Position numbers and translations under genes: made by a program. Of a stretch of DNA of 26,700 nt, positions 1 through 14,484 are shown in pieces. Below the pieces are notes generated by a model. It saw nothing but the letters and a program-made list of their open reading frames with translations. It made no database searches and was not told the origin of the DNA. The DNA is from Saccoglossus kowalevskii (Eukaryota; Hemichordata; Enteropneusta; Harrimaniidae). The stretch is taken from contig NW_003113045.1 in assembly GCF_000003605.2 (NCBI RefSeq), positions 1 through 26,700 of the forward strand. The letters are read 5' to 3'. Every line of letters begins with the position of its first letter. Positions within the stretch are counted from its first letter, which is position 1.

Positions 1-330
1 ATTCACAAATATGTCTCCTAGTATATGACAATATTCAATACTGTACTCATTTGACTAGTGGCCAGGATACTCAACTCACAAATATGTCTGTAGTATATGA
101 CAATATTCAATACTGTACTCATTTGACTAGTTGCCAGGATACTCAACTCACAAATATGTCTGTAGTATATAACAATATTCAATACTGTACTCATTTGACT
201 AGAGGCCAGGATACTCAACTCACAAATATGTCTGTAGTATATGACAATATTCAATACTGTACTCATTTGACTAGTGGCCAGGATACTCAATTCACAAATA
301 TGTCTGTAGTATATGACAATATTCAATACT

Positions 331-340
331 GTACTGTACT
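331..340 (+). repeat. 5-bp GTACT tandem duplication, locus 1
   Basis: The monomer has ACTGTACTGTACTCA where others have ACTGTACTCA, a 5-bp tandem duplication that resets the phase. It is followed in the same monomer by the GGATAATC variant. The same linked pair occurs near 4871 and 9847. Confidence 0.95.
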
Positions 341-955
341 CATTTGACTAGTGGCCAGGATAATCAACTCACAAATATGTCTGTAGTATATAACAATATT
401 CAATACTGTACTCATTTGACTAGTGGCCAGGATACTCAATTCACAAATATGTCTGTAGTATATAACAATATTCAATACTGTACTCATTTGACTAGTGGCC
501 AGGATACTCAACTCACAAATATGCCTGTAGTATATGACAATATTCAATACTGTACTCATTTGACTAGTGGCCAGGATACTCAACTCACAAATATGCCTGT
601 AATATATGACAATATTCAATACTGTACTCATTTGACTAGTGGCCAGGATACTCAATTCACAAATATGTCTGTAGTATATGACAATATTCAATACTGTACT
701 CATTTGACTAGTGGCCAGGATACTCAATTCACAAATATGTCTGTAGTATATGACAATATTCAATACTGTACTCATTTGACTAGTGGCCAGGATACTCAAC
801 TCACAAATATGTCTGTAGTATATGACAATATTCAATACTGTACTCATTTGACTAGTTGCCAGGATACTCAACTCACAAATATGTCTGTAGTATATAACAA
901 TATTCAATACTGTACTCATTTGACTAGAGGCCAGGATACTCAACTCACAAATATG
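331..955 (+). repeat. Higher-order block A, copy 1
   Basis: This run of about 9 monomers carries an ordered set of rare variants: the 5-bp GTACT duplication, then GGATAATC, TTCACA, CCTGTAATA, TTCACA twice, AGTTGCC and AGAGGCC. By eye the same series occurs base for base at 9847-10471, displaced by 9516 bp. The first difference is T956 against C10472. Such a fingerprint cannot arise independently in two places, so this is one segment duplicated within the array. Part of the same series (AGTTGCC, then AGAGGCC, then TTCACA) also appears at about 121-300, 725 bp upstream, so the window probably begins inside a further copy. Confidence 0.9.
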
Positions 956-3900
956 TCTGTAGTATATGACAATATTCAATACTGTACTCATTTGACTAGT
1001 GGCCAGGATACTCAATTCACAAATATGTCTGTAGTATATAACAATATTCAATACTGTACTCATTTGACTAGTGGCTAGGATACTCAACTCACAAATATGT
1101 CTGTAGTATATGACAATATGCAATACTGTACTCATTTGACTAGTGGCCAGGATACTCAACTCACAAATATGTCTGTAGTATATAACAATATTCAATACTG
1201 TACTCATTTGACTAGTGGCCAGGATACTCAACTCACAAATATGTCTGTAGTATATGACAATATTCAATACTGTACTCATTTGACTAGTGGCCAGGATACT
1301 CAACTCACAAATATGTCTGTAGTATATGACAATATTCAATACTGTACTCATTTGACTAGTGGCCAGGATACTCAACTGACAAATATGCCTGTAGTATATG
1401 ACAATATTCAATACTGTACTCATTTGACTAGTGGCCAGGATACTCAACTCACAAATATGTCTGTAGTATATAACAATATTCAATACTGTACTCATTTGAC
1501 TAGTGGCCAGGATACTCAACTCACAAATATGCCTGTAGTATATGACAATATTCAATACTGTACTCATTTGACTAGTGGCCAGGATACTCAACTCACAAAT
1601 ATGTCTGTAGTATATGACAATATTCAATACTGTACTCATTTGACTAGTGGCCAGGATACTCAACTGACAAATATGTCTGTAGTATATGACAATATTCAAT
1701 ACTGTACTCATTTGACTAGTGGCCAGGATACTCAACTGACAAAAATGTCTGTAGTATATGACAATATTCAATACTGTACTCATTTGACTAGTGGCCAGGA
1801 TACTCAACTCACAAATATGCCTGTAGTATATGACAATATTCAATACTGTACTCATTTGACTAGTGGCCAGGATACTCAACTCACAAATATGCCTGTAGTA
1901 TATGACAATATTCAATACTGTACTCATTTGACTAGTGGCCAGGATACTCAACTCACAAATATGCCTGTAGTATATAACAATATTCAATACTGTACTCATT
2001 TGACTAGTGGCCAGGATACTCAACTCACAAATATGCCTGTGGTATATGACAATATTCAATACTGTACTCATTTGACTAGTGGCCAGGATACTCAACTCAC
2101 AAATATGTCTGTAGTATATGACAATATTCAATACTGTACTCATTTGACTAGTGGCCAGGATACTCAACTCACAAATATGTCTGTAGTATATGACAATATT
2201 CAATACTGTACTCATTTGACTAGTGGCCAGGATACTCAACTCACAAATATGTCTGTAGTATATGACAATATTCAATACTGTACTCATTTGACTAGTGGCC
2301 AGGATACTCAACTCACAAATATGCCTGTGGTATATGACAATATTCAATACTGTACTCATTTGACTAGTGGCCAGGATACTCAACTCACAAATATGTCTGT
2401 AGTATATAACAATATTCAATACTGTACTCATTTGACTAGTGGCCAGGATACTCAACTCACAAATATGTCTGTAGTATATGACAATATTCAATACTGTACT
2501 CATTTGACTAGTGGCCAGGATACTCAACTCACAAATATGTCTGTAGTATATGACAATATTCAATACTGTACTCATTTGACTAGTGGCCAGGATACTCAAC
2601 TCACAAATATGTCTGTAGTATATGACAATATTCAATACTGTACTCATTTGACTAGTGGCCAGGATACTCAACTCACAAATATGCCTGTAGTATATGACAA
2701 TATTCAATACTGTACTCATTTGACTAGTGGCCAGGATACTCAACTGACAAATATGTCTGTAGTATATGACAATATTCAATACTGTACTCATTTGACTAGT
2801 GGCCAGGATACTCAACTCACAAATATATCTGTAGTATATGACAATATTCAATACTGTACTCATTTGACTAGTGGCCAGGATACTCAACTCACAAATATGT
2901 CTGTAGTATATGACAATATTCAATACTGTACTCATTTGACTAGTGGCCAGGATACTCAACTCACAAATATGCCTGTAGTATATAACAATATTCAATACTG
3001 TACTCATTTGACTAGTGGCCAGGATACTCAACTCACAAATATGCCTGTAGTATATGACAATATTCAATACTGTACTCATTTGACTAGTGGCCAGGATACT
3101 CAACTGACAAATATGTCTGTAGTATATGACAATATTCAATACTGTACTCATTTGACTAGTGGCCAGGATACTCAACTCACAAATATATCTGTAGTATATG
3201 ACAATATTCAATACTGTACTCATTTGACTAGTGGCCAGGATACTCAACTCACAAATATGTCTGTAGTATATGACAATATTCAATACTGTACTCATTTGAC
3301 TAGTGGCCAGGATACTCAACTCACAAATATGCCTGTAGTATATGACAATATGCAATACTGTACTCATTTGACTAGTGGCCAGGATACTCAACTCACAAAT
3401 ATGTCTGTAGTATATAACAATATTCAATACTGTACTCATTTGACTAGTGGCCAGGATACTCAACTCACAAATATGTCTGTAGTATATGACAATATTCAAT
3501 ACTGTACTCATTTGACTAGTGGCCAGGATACTCAACTCACAAATATGTCTGTAGTATATGACAATATTCAATACTGTACTCATTTGACTAGTGGCCAGGA
3601 TACTCAACTGACAAATATGCCTGTAGTATATGACAATATTCAATACTGTACTCATTTGACTAGTGGCCAGGATACTCAACTCACAATATGTCTGTAGTAT
3701 ATAACAATATTCAATACTGTACTCATTTGACTAGTGGCCAGGATACTCAACTCACAAATATGCCTGTAGTATATGACAATATTCAATACTGTACTCATTT
3801 GACTAGTGGCCAGGATACTCAACTCACAAATATGTATGTAGTATATGACAATATTCAATACTGTACTCATTTGACTAGTGGCCAGGATACTCAACTCACA

Positions 3901-4870
3901 AATATGCCTGTAGTATATGACAATATTCAATACTGTACTCATTTGACTAGTGGCTAGGATACTCAACTCACAAATATGTCTGTAGTATATGACAATATTC
4001 AATACTGTACTCATTTGACTAGTGGCCAGGATACTCAACTCACAAATATGTCTGTAGTATATGACAATATTCAATACTGTACTCATTTGACTAGTGGCCA
4101 GGATACTCAACTCACAAATATGTCTGTAGTATATGACAATATTCAATACTGTACTCATTTGACTAGTGGCCAGGATACTCAACTCACAAATATGTCTGTA
4201 GTATATGACAATATTCAATACTGTACTCATTTGACTAGTGGCCAGGATACTCAACTCACAAATATGCCTGTAGTATATGACAATATTCAATACTGTACTC
4301 ATTTGACTAGTGGCCAGGATACTCAACTCACAAATATGCCTGTAGTATATGACAATATTCAATACTGTACTCATTTGACTAGTGGCCAGGATACTCAACT
4401 CACAAATATGTCTGTAGTATATGACAATATTCAATACTGTACTCATTTGACTAGTGGCCAGGATACTCAACTCACAAATATGTCTGTAGTATATGACAAT
4501 ATTCAATACTGTACTCATTTGACTAGTGGCCAGGATACTCAACTCACAAATATGCCTGTAGTATATGACAATATTCAATACTGTACTCATTTGACTAGTG
4601 GCCAGGATACTCAACTCACAAATATGCCTGTAGTATATGACAATATTCAATACTGTACTCATTTGACTAGTGGCCAGGATACTCAACTCACAAATATGTC
4701 TGTAGTATATGACAATATTCAATACTGTACTCATTTGACTAGTGGCCAGGATACTCAATTCACAAATATGTCTGTAGTATATAACAATATTCAATACTGT
4801 ACTCATTTGACTAGTGGCTAGGATACTCAACTCACAAATATGTCTGTAGTATATGACAATATTCAATACT

Positions 4871-4880
4871 GTACTGTACT
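4871..4880 (+). repeat. 5-bp GTACT tandem duplication, locus 2
   Basis: This is the same 5-bp GTACT duplication, again followed by GGATAATC in the same monomer. The 130 bases before it, with TTCACA, TATAAC and CTAGG variants, match those before 9847. The monomers after it differ from block A (CCTGTAGTATATAAC, then CTGACA, then ACAATTATG) and resemble the Y blocks near 15.9-16.1 kb. Confidence 0.95.
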
Positions 4881-7800
4881 CATTTGACTAGTGGCCAGGA
4901 TAATCAACTCACAAATATGCCTGTAGTATATAACAATATTCAATACTGTACTCATTTGACTAGTGGCCAGGATACTCAACTGACAAATATGTCTGTAGTA
5001 TATAACAATATTCAATACTGTACTCATTTGACTAGTGGCCAGGATACTCAACTCACAATTATGTCTGTAGTATATAACAATATTCAATACTGTACTCATT
5101 TGACTAGTGGCTAGGATACTCAACTGACAAATATGCCTGTAGTATATGACAATATTCAATACTGTACTCATTTGACTAGTGGCCAGGATACTCAACTCAC
5201 AAATATGCCTGTAGTATATGACAATATTCAATACTGTACTCATTTGACTAGTGGCCAGGATACTCTACTCACAAATATGTCTGTAGTATATGACAATATT
5301 CAATACTGTACTCATTTGACTAGTGGCCAGGATACTCAATTCACAAATATGTCTGTAGTATATGACAATATTCAATACTGTACTCATTTGACTAATGGCC
5401 AGGATACTCAACTCACAAATATGTCTGTAGTATATGACAATATTCAATACTGTACTCATTTGACTAGTGGCCAGGATACTCAACTCACAAATATGTCTGT
5501 AGTATATGACAATATTCAATACTGTACTCATTTGACTAGTGGCCAGGATACTCAACTCACAAATATGTCTGTAGTATATGACAATATTCAATACTGTACT
5601 CATTTGACTAGTGGCCAGGATACTCAACTCACAAATATGTCTGTAGTATATGACAATATTCAATACTGTACTCATTTGACTAGTGGCCAGGATACTCAAC
5701 TCACAAATATGTCTGTAGTATATGACAATATTCAATACTGTACTCATTTGACTAGTGGCCAGGATACTCAACTCACAAATATGCCTGTAGTATATGACAA
5801 TATTCAATACTGTACTCATTTGACTAGTGGCCAGGATACTCAACTCACAAATATGTCTGTAGTATATAACAATATTCAATACTGTACTCATTTGACTAGT
5901 GGCCAGGATACTCAACTCACAAATATGCCTGTAGTATATAACAATATTCAATACTGTACTCATTTGACTAGTGGCCAGGATACTCAACTCACAAATATGT
6001 CTGTAGTATATGACAATATTCAATACTGTACTCATTTGACTAGTGGCCAGGATACTCAACTCACAAATATGTCTGTAGTATATAACAATATTCAATACTG
6101 TACTCATTTGACTAGTGGCCAGGATACTCAACTCACAAATATGCCTGTAGTATATGACAATATTCAATACTGTACTCATTTGACTAGTGGCCAGGATACT
6201 CAACTCACAAATATGCCTGTAGTATATGACAATATTCAACACTGTACTCATTTGACTAGTGGCCAGGATACTCAACTCACAAATATGTCTGTAGTATATG
6301 ACAATATTCAATACTGTACTCATTTGACTAGTGGCCAGGATACTCAACTCACAAATATGCCTGTAGTATATGACAATATTCAATACTGTACTCATTTGAC
6401 TAGTGGCCAGGATACTCAACTCACAAATATGCCTGTAGTATATGACAATATTCAATACTGTACTCATTTGACTAGTGGCCAGGATACTCAACTCACAAAT
6501 ATGCCTGCAGTATATGACAATATTCAATACTGTACTCATTTGACTAGTGGCTAGGATACTCAACTCACAAATATGCCTGTAGTATATGACAATATTCAAT
6601 ACTGTACTCATTTGACTAGTGGCCAGGATACTCAACTCACAAATATGTCGGTAGTATATGACAATATTCAATACTGTACTCATTTGACTAGTGGCCAGGA
6701 TACTCAACTCACAAATATGTCTGTAGTATATGACAATATTCAATACTGTACTCATTTGACTAGTGGCCAGGATACTCAACTCACAAATATGTCGGTAGTA
6801 TATGACAATATTCAATACTGTACTCATTTGACTAGTGGCCAGGATACTCAACTCACAAATATGTCTGTAGTATATGACAATATTCAATACTGTACTCATT
6901 TGACTAGTGGCCAGGATACTCAACTCACATATATGCCTGTAGTATATAACAATATTCAATACTGTACTCATTTGACTAGTGGCCAGGATACTCAACTCAC
7001 AAATATGTCTGTAGTATATGACAATATTCAATACTGTACTCATTTGACTAGTGGCCAGGATACTCAACTCACAAATATGCCTGTAGTATATGACAATATT
7101 CAATACTGTACTCATTTGACTAGTGGCCAGGATACTCAACTCACAAATATGTCTGTAGTATATGACAATATTCAATACTGTACTCATTTGACTAGTGGCC
7201 AGGATACTCAACTCACAAATATGTCTGTAGTATATGACAATATTCAATACTGTACTCATTTGACTAGTGGCCAGGATACTCAACTCACAAATATGTCTGT
7301 AGTATATGACAATATTCAATACTGTACTCATTTGACTAGTGGCCAGGATACTCAACTCACAAATATGCCTGTCGTATATGACAATATTCAATACTGTACT
7401 CATTTGACTAGTGGCCAGGATACTCAACTCACAAATATGTCTGTAGTATATGACAATATTCAATACTGTACTCATTTGACTAGTGGCCAGGATACTCAAC
7501 TCACAAATATGTCTGTAGTATATGACAATATTCAATACTGTACTCATTTGACTAGTGGCCAGGATACTCAACTCACAAATATGTCTGTAGTATATGACAA
7601 TATTCAATACTGTACTCATTTGACTAGTGGCCAGGATACTCAACTCACAAATATGTCTGTAGTATATGACAATATTCAATACTGTACTCATTTGACTAGT
7701 GGCCAGGATACTCAACTCACAAATATGCCTGTAGTATATAACAATATTCAATACTGTACTCATTTGACTAGTGGCCAGGATACTCAACTCACAAATATGT

Positions 7801-8413
7801 CTGTAGTATATGACAATATTCAATACTGTACTCATTTGACTAGTGGCCAGGTTACTCAACTCACAAATATGTCTGTAGTATATGACAATATTCAATACTG
7901 TACTCATTTGACTAGTGGGCCAGGATACTCAACTCACAAAATATGCCTGTAGTATATGACAAATATTCAATACTGTACTCATTTGACTAGTGGCCAGGAT
8001 ACTCAACTCACATATATGCCTGTAGTATATAACAATATTCAATACTGTACTCATTTGACTAGTGGCCAGGATACTCAACTCACAAATATGTCTGTAGTAT
8101 ATGACAATATTCAATACTGTACTCATTTGACTAGTGGCCAGGATACTCAACTCACAAATATGTCTGTAGTATATGACAATATTCAATACTGTACTCATTT
8201 GACTAGTGGCCAGGATACTCAACTCACAAATATGTCTGTAATATATAACAATATTCAATACTGTACTCATTTGACTCGTGGCCAGGATACTCAACTCACA
8301 AATATGTCTGTAGTATATGACAATATTCAATACTGTACTCATTTGACTAGTGGCCAGGATACTCAACTCACAAATATGTCGGTAGTATATGACAATATTC
8401 AATACTGTACTCA

Positions 8414-9122
8414 TTTGACTAGTGGCCAGGATACTCAACTCACAAATATGTCTGTAGTATATAACAATATTCAATACTGTACTCATTTGACTAGTGGCCA
8501 GGATACTCAACTCACAAATATGTCTGTAGTATATGACAATATTCATTACTGTACTCATTTGACTAGTGGCCAGGATACTCAACTCACAAATATGCCTGTA
8601 GTATATGACAATATTCAATACTGTACTCATTTGACTAGTGGCCAGGATACTCAACTCACAAATATGTCTGTAGTATATGACAATGTTCAATACTGTACTC
8701 ATTTGACTAGTGGCTAGGATACTCAACTCACAAATATGCCTGTAGTATATGACAATATTCAATACTGTACTCATTTGACTAGTGGCCAGGATACTCAACT
8801 CACAAATATGTCTGTAGTATATAACAATATTCAATACTGTACTCATTTGACTAGTGGCCAGGATACTCAACTCACAAATATGTCTGTAGTATATGACAAT
8901 GTTCAATACTGTACTCATTTGACTAGTGGCTAGGATACTCAACTCACAAATATGTCTGTAGTATATGACAATGTTCAATACTGTACTCATTTGACTAGTG
9001 GCTAGGATACTCAACTCACAAATATGCCTGTAGTATATGACAATGTTCAATACTGTACTCATTTGACTAGTGGCTAGGATACTCAACTCACAAATATGCC
9101 TGTAGTATATGACAATATTCAA
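8414..9122 (+). repeat. Higher-order block B, copy 1 (CAATGTTCAA type)
   Basis: This block of about ten monomers is marked by ATTCATTAC at 8544 and then by several monomers with CAATGTTCAA in place of CAATATTCAA. Most of these also carry the CTAGG variant, with three CTAGG sites in consecutive monomers near 8930, 9002 and 9074. By eye it matches 18571-19279 over 709 bp at a constant offset of 10157 bp. The flanking mismatches are A8413/G18570 on the left and C9123/T19280 on the right. Confidence 0.9.
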
Positions 9123-9846
9123 CACTGTACTCATTTGACTAGTGGCCAGGATACTCAACTCACAAATATGTCTGTAGTATATGACAATATTCAATACTGT
9201 ACTCATTTGACTAGTGGCCAGGATACTCAACTCACAAATATGTCTGTAGTATATGACAATATTCAATACTGTACTCATTTGACTAGTGGCCAGGATACTC
9301 AACTCACAAATATGCCTGTAGTATATGACAATATTCAATACTGTACTCATTTGACTAGTGGCCAGGATACTCAACTCACAAATATGTCTGTAGTATATGA
9401 CAATATTCAATACTGTACTCATTTGACTAGTGGCCAGGATACTCAATTCACAAATATGCCTGTAGTATATGACAATATTCAATACTGTACTCATTTGACT
9501 AGTGGCCAGGATACTCAATTCACAAATATGTCTGTAGTATATAACAATATTCAATACTGTACTCATTTGACTAGTGGCCAGGATACTCAACTCACAAATA
9601 TGCCTGTAGTATATGACAATATTCAATACTGTACTCATTTGACTAGTGGCCAGGATACTCAACTCACAAATATGTCTGTAGTATATGACAATATTCAATA
9701 CTGTACTCATTTGACTAGTGGCCAGGATACTCAATTCACAAATATGTCTGTAGTATATAACAATATTCAATACTGTACTCATTTGACTAGTGGCTAGGAT
9801 ACTCAACTCACAAATATGTCTGTAGTATATGACAATATTCAATACT

Positions 9847-10471
9847 GTACTGTACTCATTTGACTAGTGGCCAGGATAATCAACTCACAAATATGTCTGT
9901 AGTATATAACAATATTCAATACTGTACTCATTTGACTAGTGGCCAGGATACTCAATTCACAAATATGTCTGTAGTATATAACAATATTCAATACTGTACT
10001 CATTTGACTAGTGGCCAGGATACTCAACTCACAAATATGCCTGTAGTATATGACAATATTCAATACTGTACTCATTTGACTAGTGGCCAGGATACTCAAC
10101 TCACAAATATGCCTGTAATATATGACAATATTCAATACTGTACTCATTTGACTAGTGGCCAGGATACTCAATTCACAAATATGTCTGTAGTATATGACAA
10201 TATTCAATACTGTACTCATTTGACTAGTGGCCAGGATACTCAATTCACAAATATGTCTGTAGTATATGACAATATTCAATACTGTACTCATTTGACTAGT
10301 GGCCAGGATACTCAACTCACAAATATGTCTGTAGTATATGACAATATTCAATACTGTACTCATTTGACTAGTTGCCAGGATACTCAACTCACAAATATGT
10401 CTGTAGTATATAACAATATTCAATACTGTACTCATTTGACTAGAGGCCAGGATACTCAACTCACAAATATG
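9847..10471 (+). repeat. Higher-order block A, copy 2
   Basis: This is the second copy of the fingerprint block at 331-955, with the same order of GTACT duplication, GGATAATC, TTCACA, CCTGTAATA, AGTTGCC and AGAGGCC variants. The monomers just before it (TTCACA, then CTAGG, at about 9734-9850) match those before 4871 rather than those before 331. The three GTACT loci are therefore linked by overlapping but not identical duplication tracts. After 10471 this copy diverges from copy 1. Confidence 0.9.
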
Positions 10472-10544
10472 CCTGTAGTATATGACAATATTCAATACTG
10501 TACTCATTTGACTAGTGGCCAGGATACTCAACTCACAAATATGT

Positions 10545-11153
10545 CTGTAGTATATGACAATATTCAATACTGTACTCATTTGACTAGTGGCTAGGATACT
10601 CAACTCACAAATATGCCTGTAGTATATGACAATATTCAATACTGTACTCATTTGACTAGTGGCCAGGATACTCAACTCACAAATATGTCTGTAGTATATA
10701 ACAATATTCAATACTGTACTCGTTTGACTAGTGGCCAGGATACTCAACTCACAAATATGTCTGTAGTATATGACAATATTCAATACTGTACTCATTTGAC
10801 TAGTGGCCAGGATACTCAACTCACAAATATGTCTGTAGTATATGACAATATTCAATACTGTACTCATTTGACTAGTGGCCAGGATACTCAACTCACAAAT
10901 ATGCCTGTAGTATATGACAATATTCAATACTGTACTCGTTTGACTAGTGGCCAGGATACTCAACTCACAAATATGTCTGTAGTATATGACAATATTCAAT
11001 ACTGTACTCATTTGACTAGTGGCTAGGATACTCAACTCACAAATATGTCTGTAGTATATGACAATATTCAATACTGTACTCATTTGACTAGTGGCCAGGA
11101 TACTCAACTCACAAATATGTCTGTAGTATATAACAATATTCAATACTGTACTC
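10545..11153 (+). repeat. Higher-order block C, copy 1 (ACTCGTTTG type)
   Basis: This run of about 8 monomers contains two ACTCGTTTG variants (near 10720 and 10936) and two CTAGG variants (near 10593 and 11025). It matches 12851-13459 over about 609 bp with a 2306-bp offset, judged by eye. The bounding mismatches are T10544/C12850 and A11154/G13460. Confidence 0.88.
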
Positions 11154-12850
11154 ATTTGACTAGTGGCCAGGATACTCAACTCACAAAATATGTCTGTAGT
11201 ATATAACAATATTCAATACTGTACTCATTTGACTAGTGGCCAGGATACTCAACTCACAAATATGCCTGTAGTATATGACAATATTCAATACTGTACTCAT
11301 TTGACTAGTGGGCCAGGATACTCAACTGACAAATATGTCTGTAGTATATGACAATATTCAATACTGTACTCATTTGACTAGTGGCCAGGATACTCAACTG
11401 ACAAAAATGTCTGTAGTATATGACAATATTCAATACTGTACTCATTTGACTAGTGGCCAGGATACTCAACTCACAAATATGCCTGTAGTATATGACAATA
11501 TTCAATACTGTACTCATTTGACTAGTGGCCAGGATACTCAACTCACAAATATGCCTGTAGTATATGACAATATTCAATACTGTACTCATTTGACTAGTGG
11601 CCAGGATACTCAACTCACAAATATGCCTGTAGTATATAACAATATTCAATACTGTACTCATTTGACTAGTGGCCAGGATACTCAACTCACAAATATGTCT
11701 GTAGTATATGACAATATTCAATACTGTACTCATTTGACTAGTGGCCAGGATACTCAACTCACAAATATGCCTGTAGTATATGACAATATTCAATACTGTA
11801 CTCATTTGACTAGTGGCCAGGATACTCAACTCACAAATATGCCTGTAGTATATGACAATATTCAATACTGTACTCATTTGACTAGTGGCCAGGATACTCA
11901 ACTCACAAATATGCCTGTAGTATATAACAATATTCAATACTGTACTCATTTGACTAGTGGCCAGGATACTCAACTCACAAATATGTCTGTAGTATATGAC
12001 AATATTCAATACTGTACTCATTTGACTAGTGGCCAGGATACTCAACTCACAAATATGTCTGTAGTATATGACAATATTCAATACTGTACTCATTTGACTA
12101 GTGGCCAGGATACTCAACTCACAAATATGTCTGTAGTATATGACAATATTCAATACTGTACTCATTTGACTAGTGGCCAGGATACTCAACTCACAAATAT
12201 GCCTGTGGTATATGACAATATTCAATACTGTACTCATTTGACTAGTGGCCAGGATACTCAACTCACAAATATGTCTGTAGTATATAACAATATTCAATAC
12301 TGTACTCATTTGACTAGTGGCCAGGATACTCAACTCACAAATATGTCTGTAGTATATAACAATATTCAATACTGTACTCATTTGACTAGTGGCCAGGATA
12401 CTCAACTCACAAATATGTCTGTAGTATATGACAATATTCAATACTGTACTCATTTGACTAGTGGCCAGGATACTCAACTCACAAATATGTCTGTAGTATA
12501 TGACAATATTCAATACTGTACTCATTTGACTAGTGGCCAGGATACTCAACTCACAAATATGTCTGTAGTATATGACAATATTCAATACTGTACTCATTTG
12601 ACTAGTGGCCAGGATACTCAACTCACAAATATGTCTGTGGTATATGACAATATTCAATACTGTACTCATTTGACTAGTTGCCAGGATACTCAACTCACAA
12701 ATATGTCTGTAGTATATGACAATATTCAATACTGTACTCATTTGACTAGTGGCCAGGATACTCAACTCACAAATATGCCTGTAGTATATGACAATATTCC
12801 ATACTGTACTCATTTGACTAGTGGCCAGGATACTCAACTCACAAATATGC

Positions 12851-13459
12851 CTGTAGTATATGACAATATTCAATACTGTACTCATTTGACTAGTGGCTAG
12901 GATACTCAACTCACAAATATGCCTGTAGTATATGACAATATTCAATACTGTACTCATTTGACTAGTGGCCAGGATACTCAACTCACAAATATGTCTGTAG
13001 TATATAACAATATTCAATACTGTACTCGTTTGACTAGTGGCCAGGATACTCAACTCACAAATATGTCTGTAGTATATGACAATATTCAATACTGTACTCA
13101 TTTGACTAGTGGCCAGGATACTCAACTCACAAATATGTCTGTAGTATATGACAATATTCAATACTGTACTCATTTGACTAGTGGCCAGGATACTCAACTC
13201 ACAAATATGCCTGTAGTATATGACAATATTCAATACTGTACTCGTTTGACTAGTGGCCAGGATACTCAACTCACAAATATGTCTGTAGTATATGACAATA
13301 TTCAATACTGTACTCATTTGACTAGTGGCTAGGATACTCAACTCACAAATATGTCTGTAGTATATGACAATATTCAATACTGTACTCATTTGACTAGTGG
13401 CCAGGATACTCAACTCACAAATATGTCTGTAGTATATAACAATATTCAATACTGTACTC
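12851..13459 (+). repeat. Higher-order block C, copy 2 (ACTCGTTTG type)
   Basis: This is the second copy of block C. It is followed by another ACTCGTTTG monomer at about 13460 and then by a run with ATATCT variants (about 13641-13860). The short 2.3-kb displacement fits local amplification rather than long-range transfer. Confidence 0.88.
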
Positions 13460-14484
13460 GTTTGACTAGTGGCCAGGATACTCAACTCACAAATATGTCT
13501 GTAGTATATGACAATATTCAATACTGTACTCATTTGACTAGTGGCCAGGATACTCAACTCACAAATATGTCTGTAGTATATGACAATATTCAATACTGTA
13601 CTCATTTGACTAGTGGCCAGGATACTCAACTCACAAATATATCTGTAGTATATGACAATATTCAATACTGTACTCATTTGACTAGTGGCCAGGATACTCA
13701 ACTCACAAATATATCTGTAGTATATGACAATATTCAATACTGTACTCATTTGACTAGTGGCCAGGATACTCAACTCACAAATATGTCTGTAGTATATGAC
13801 AATATTCAATACTGTACTCATTTGACTAGTGGCCAGGATACTCAACTCACAAATATATCTGTAGTATATGACAATATTCAATACTGTACTCATTTGACTA
13901 GTGGCCAGGATACTCAACTCACAAATATGTCTGTAGTATATGACAATATTCAATACTGTACTCATTTGACTAGTGGCCAGGATACTCAACTCACAAATAT
14001 GCCTGTAGTATATGACAATATTCAATACTGTACTCATTTGACTAGTGGCCAGGATACTCAACTCACAAATATGCCTGTAGCATATGACAATATTCAATAC
14101 TGTACTCATTTGACTAGTGGCCAGGATACTCAACTCACAAATATGTCTGTAGTATATGACAATATTCAATACTGTACTCATTTGACTAGTGGCCAGGATA
14201 ATCAACTCACAAATATGTCTGTAGTATATAACAATATTCAATACTGTACTCATTTGACTAGTGGCCAGGATACTCAACTCACAAATATGCCTGTAGTATA
14301 TGACAATATTCAATACTGTACTCATTTGACTAGTGGCCAGGATACTCAACTGACAAATATGTCTGTAGTATATAACAATATTCAATACTGTACTCATTTG
14401 ACTAGTGACCAGGATACTCAACTCACAAATATGTCTGTAGTATATAACAATATTCAATACTGTACTCATTTGACTAGTGGCTAG

